Of a stretch of DNA of 22,047 nucleotides, positions 21,464-22,047 are shown one piece after another. Each line of letters opens with the position of its first letter. Positions within the stretch are counted from its first letter, which is position 1. Made by a program: the position numbers and the translations under genes. The stretch lies in assembly GCA_945787435.1 (NCBI GenBank), contig CALZHX010000005.1, positions 1 to 22,047 on the forward strand. Reading direction: 5' to 3'. The notes under the pieces are model-generated. The model was not told where the DNA came from and did not search any database. It saw only the letters and a program-made list of their open reading frames with translations. The stretch comes from an uncultured Woeseiaceae bacterium. GTDB taxonomy: Bacteria; Pseudomonadota; Gammaproteobacteria; Steroidobacterales; Woeseiaceae.

Positions 21464-22047
21464 CTAGTACACGCGCGCTTTGGGTGGCACAACCTCGACC
21501 TCGTCGGTCAGGGTTTCCATGTGCACCGGTCGATACTCGAACTCGACCCGGCCATTATCATCGACCCAGGCCAGTGTGTGCTTCATCCAGTTGTCATCAT
21601 CACGATCAGGATAATCCTCGCGTGCATGCGCTCCACGACTCTCGAGACGGTTGACTGCCGATCGAATAGTCGCCGTTGCATTGAGCATGAGGTTTTCGAG
21701 TTCCATGGTCTCGATCAGGTCGGTATTCCAGACCAGGGATCGATCCGAGACCGCCACGTCGCCGAGCGTTTCGAAGGTGCGGCCAAGCAGGTCAGCACCT
21801 TCCTCCAGGGTCTCACCAGTGCGGAATACCGCCGCATGATTCTGCATGATCTTCTGCATCTCGAGCCGTATCTCGGCCGTCGGCCGGCTGCCTCTCGCAT
21901 TACGCAGCCGATGAATGCGATCAATGCTGTTCCGGCCCGCGTCGGCACCAAGCCCCTTGTGCCGAGCCCCCGGCGTCATCGTTTCTTCGCAGAAGTGCGC
22001 TGCGGCGCGACCAAACACAACAAGATCCAGAAGCGAATTCGAACCAA
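21464..22047 (-). CDS. sdhA: Succinate dehydrogenase flavoprotein subunit, C-terminal part
   Basis: The last 194 codons of SdhA; the gene continues past the right edge. It enters with GSNSLLDLLVFGRAAAH, the conserved segment before the helical domain, continues with ALEISETV-unlike helices EIRLEMQKIMQNHAAVFRTG and LIETMELENLMLNA, then ESRGAHAREDYPDRDD with the catalytic-region Arg and His, and ends FEYRPVHMETLTDEVEVVPP then KARVY. The flavin-binding half lies outside. The stop TAG at 21466-21464 merges into the ribosome site of sdhB (TAGGAG). Confidence 0.97.
   Translation of the reverse strand, partial: GSNSLLDLVVFGRAAAHFCEETMTPGARHKGLGADAGRNSIDRIHRLRNARGSRPTAEIRLEMQKIMQNHAAVFRTGETLEEGADLLGRTFETLGDVAVSDRSLVWNTDLIETMELENLMLNATATIRSAVNRLESRGAHAREDYPDRDDDNWMKHTLAWVDDNGRVEFEYRPVHMETLTDEVEVVPPKARVY

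Noticed and set aside
1..22047. CRISPR array, tRNA or rRNA genes, insertion sequences, prophage
   Set aside because: I saw no regularly spaced repeats, cloverleaf or rRNA sequence, transposase or terminal inverted repeats by eye. A tRNAscan or IS search would be decisive.

Overview
The window looks like chromosomal core DNA from a gammaproteobacterium. Almost every gene is a conserved housekeeping or envelope gene. Gene content and order (sdhAB-sdhE-ygfX, rpoE-rseABC, lepA-lepB-rnc-era-recO-pdxJ, nagZ / MTIP / csiV / mfd / lol) match gammaproteobacterial neighbourhoods known from Escherichia and Pseudomonas. The exact combination (no nadB next to rpoE, no acpS after pdxJ, a thioredoxin-fold gene between rseC and lepA) fits neither genus. 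I therefore infer a deeper-branching or environmental gammaproteobacterium and do not name a genus. I see no rRNA, tRNA, CRISPR, insertion sequence, phage gene or attachment site. No stretch longer than about 135 bases lacks a gene.

Layout. The left edge carries the 5' part of a leftward lolC/lolE-type lipoprotein-release permease gene. Diverging from it is a rightward block: a small secreted protein with its own extended -10 promoter and a strong intrinsic terminator, then mfd with a promoter packed against that terminator, then csiV. csiV meets a leftward gene tail to tail with a 24-base overlap. From there to the right edge (about 16 kb) every gene is leftward. Read in the direction of transcription from the right edge, the order is: sdhA (partial), sdhB, sdhE, ygfX; then a sigma-E-type promoter and rpoE, rseA, rseB, rseC; then a glutaredoxin-like gene, lepA, lepB, a DUF4845 gene, rnc, era, recO, pdxJ, a PolB-like exonuclease gene, rlmD, nagZ, an S-methyl-5'-thioinosine phosphorylase gene, and a PAS-degenerate GGDEF gene. 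Many junctions overlap (ATGA, TGATG, TAG|GTG), so long polycistronic transcription with translational coupling is likely.

How the genes fit together. The sdh block makes the complex II catalytic subunits and the factor that flavinylates SdhA. The rpoE-rse block is the envelope-stress sigma factor with its membrane anti-sigma factor, the RseB co-sensor and a redox-active membrane protein. The lepA/lepB to pdxJ block links translation, protein export, RNA processing, ribosome assembly, recombination repair and vitamin B6 synthesis. nagZ, MTIP and csiV serve wall recycling, methylthio-nucleoside salvage and wall synthesis.

The parts most worth a second look are: the GGDEF-like protein that has lost its catalytic motif but keeps an I-site-like RxxD; the well-spaced sigma-E promoter in front of rpoE, with a dyad in its spacer; the TTG-started thioredoxin-fold gene overlapping both rseC and lepA; the unusual density of GTG and TTG starts; and the small secreted protein upstream of mfd. 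I found no clearly new multi-gene system.
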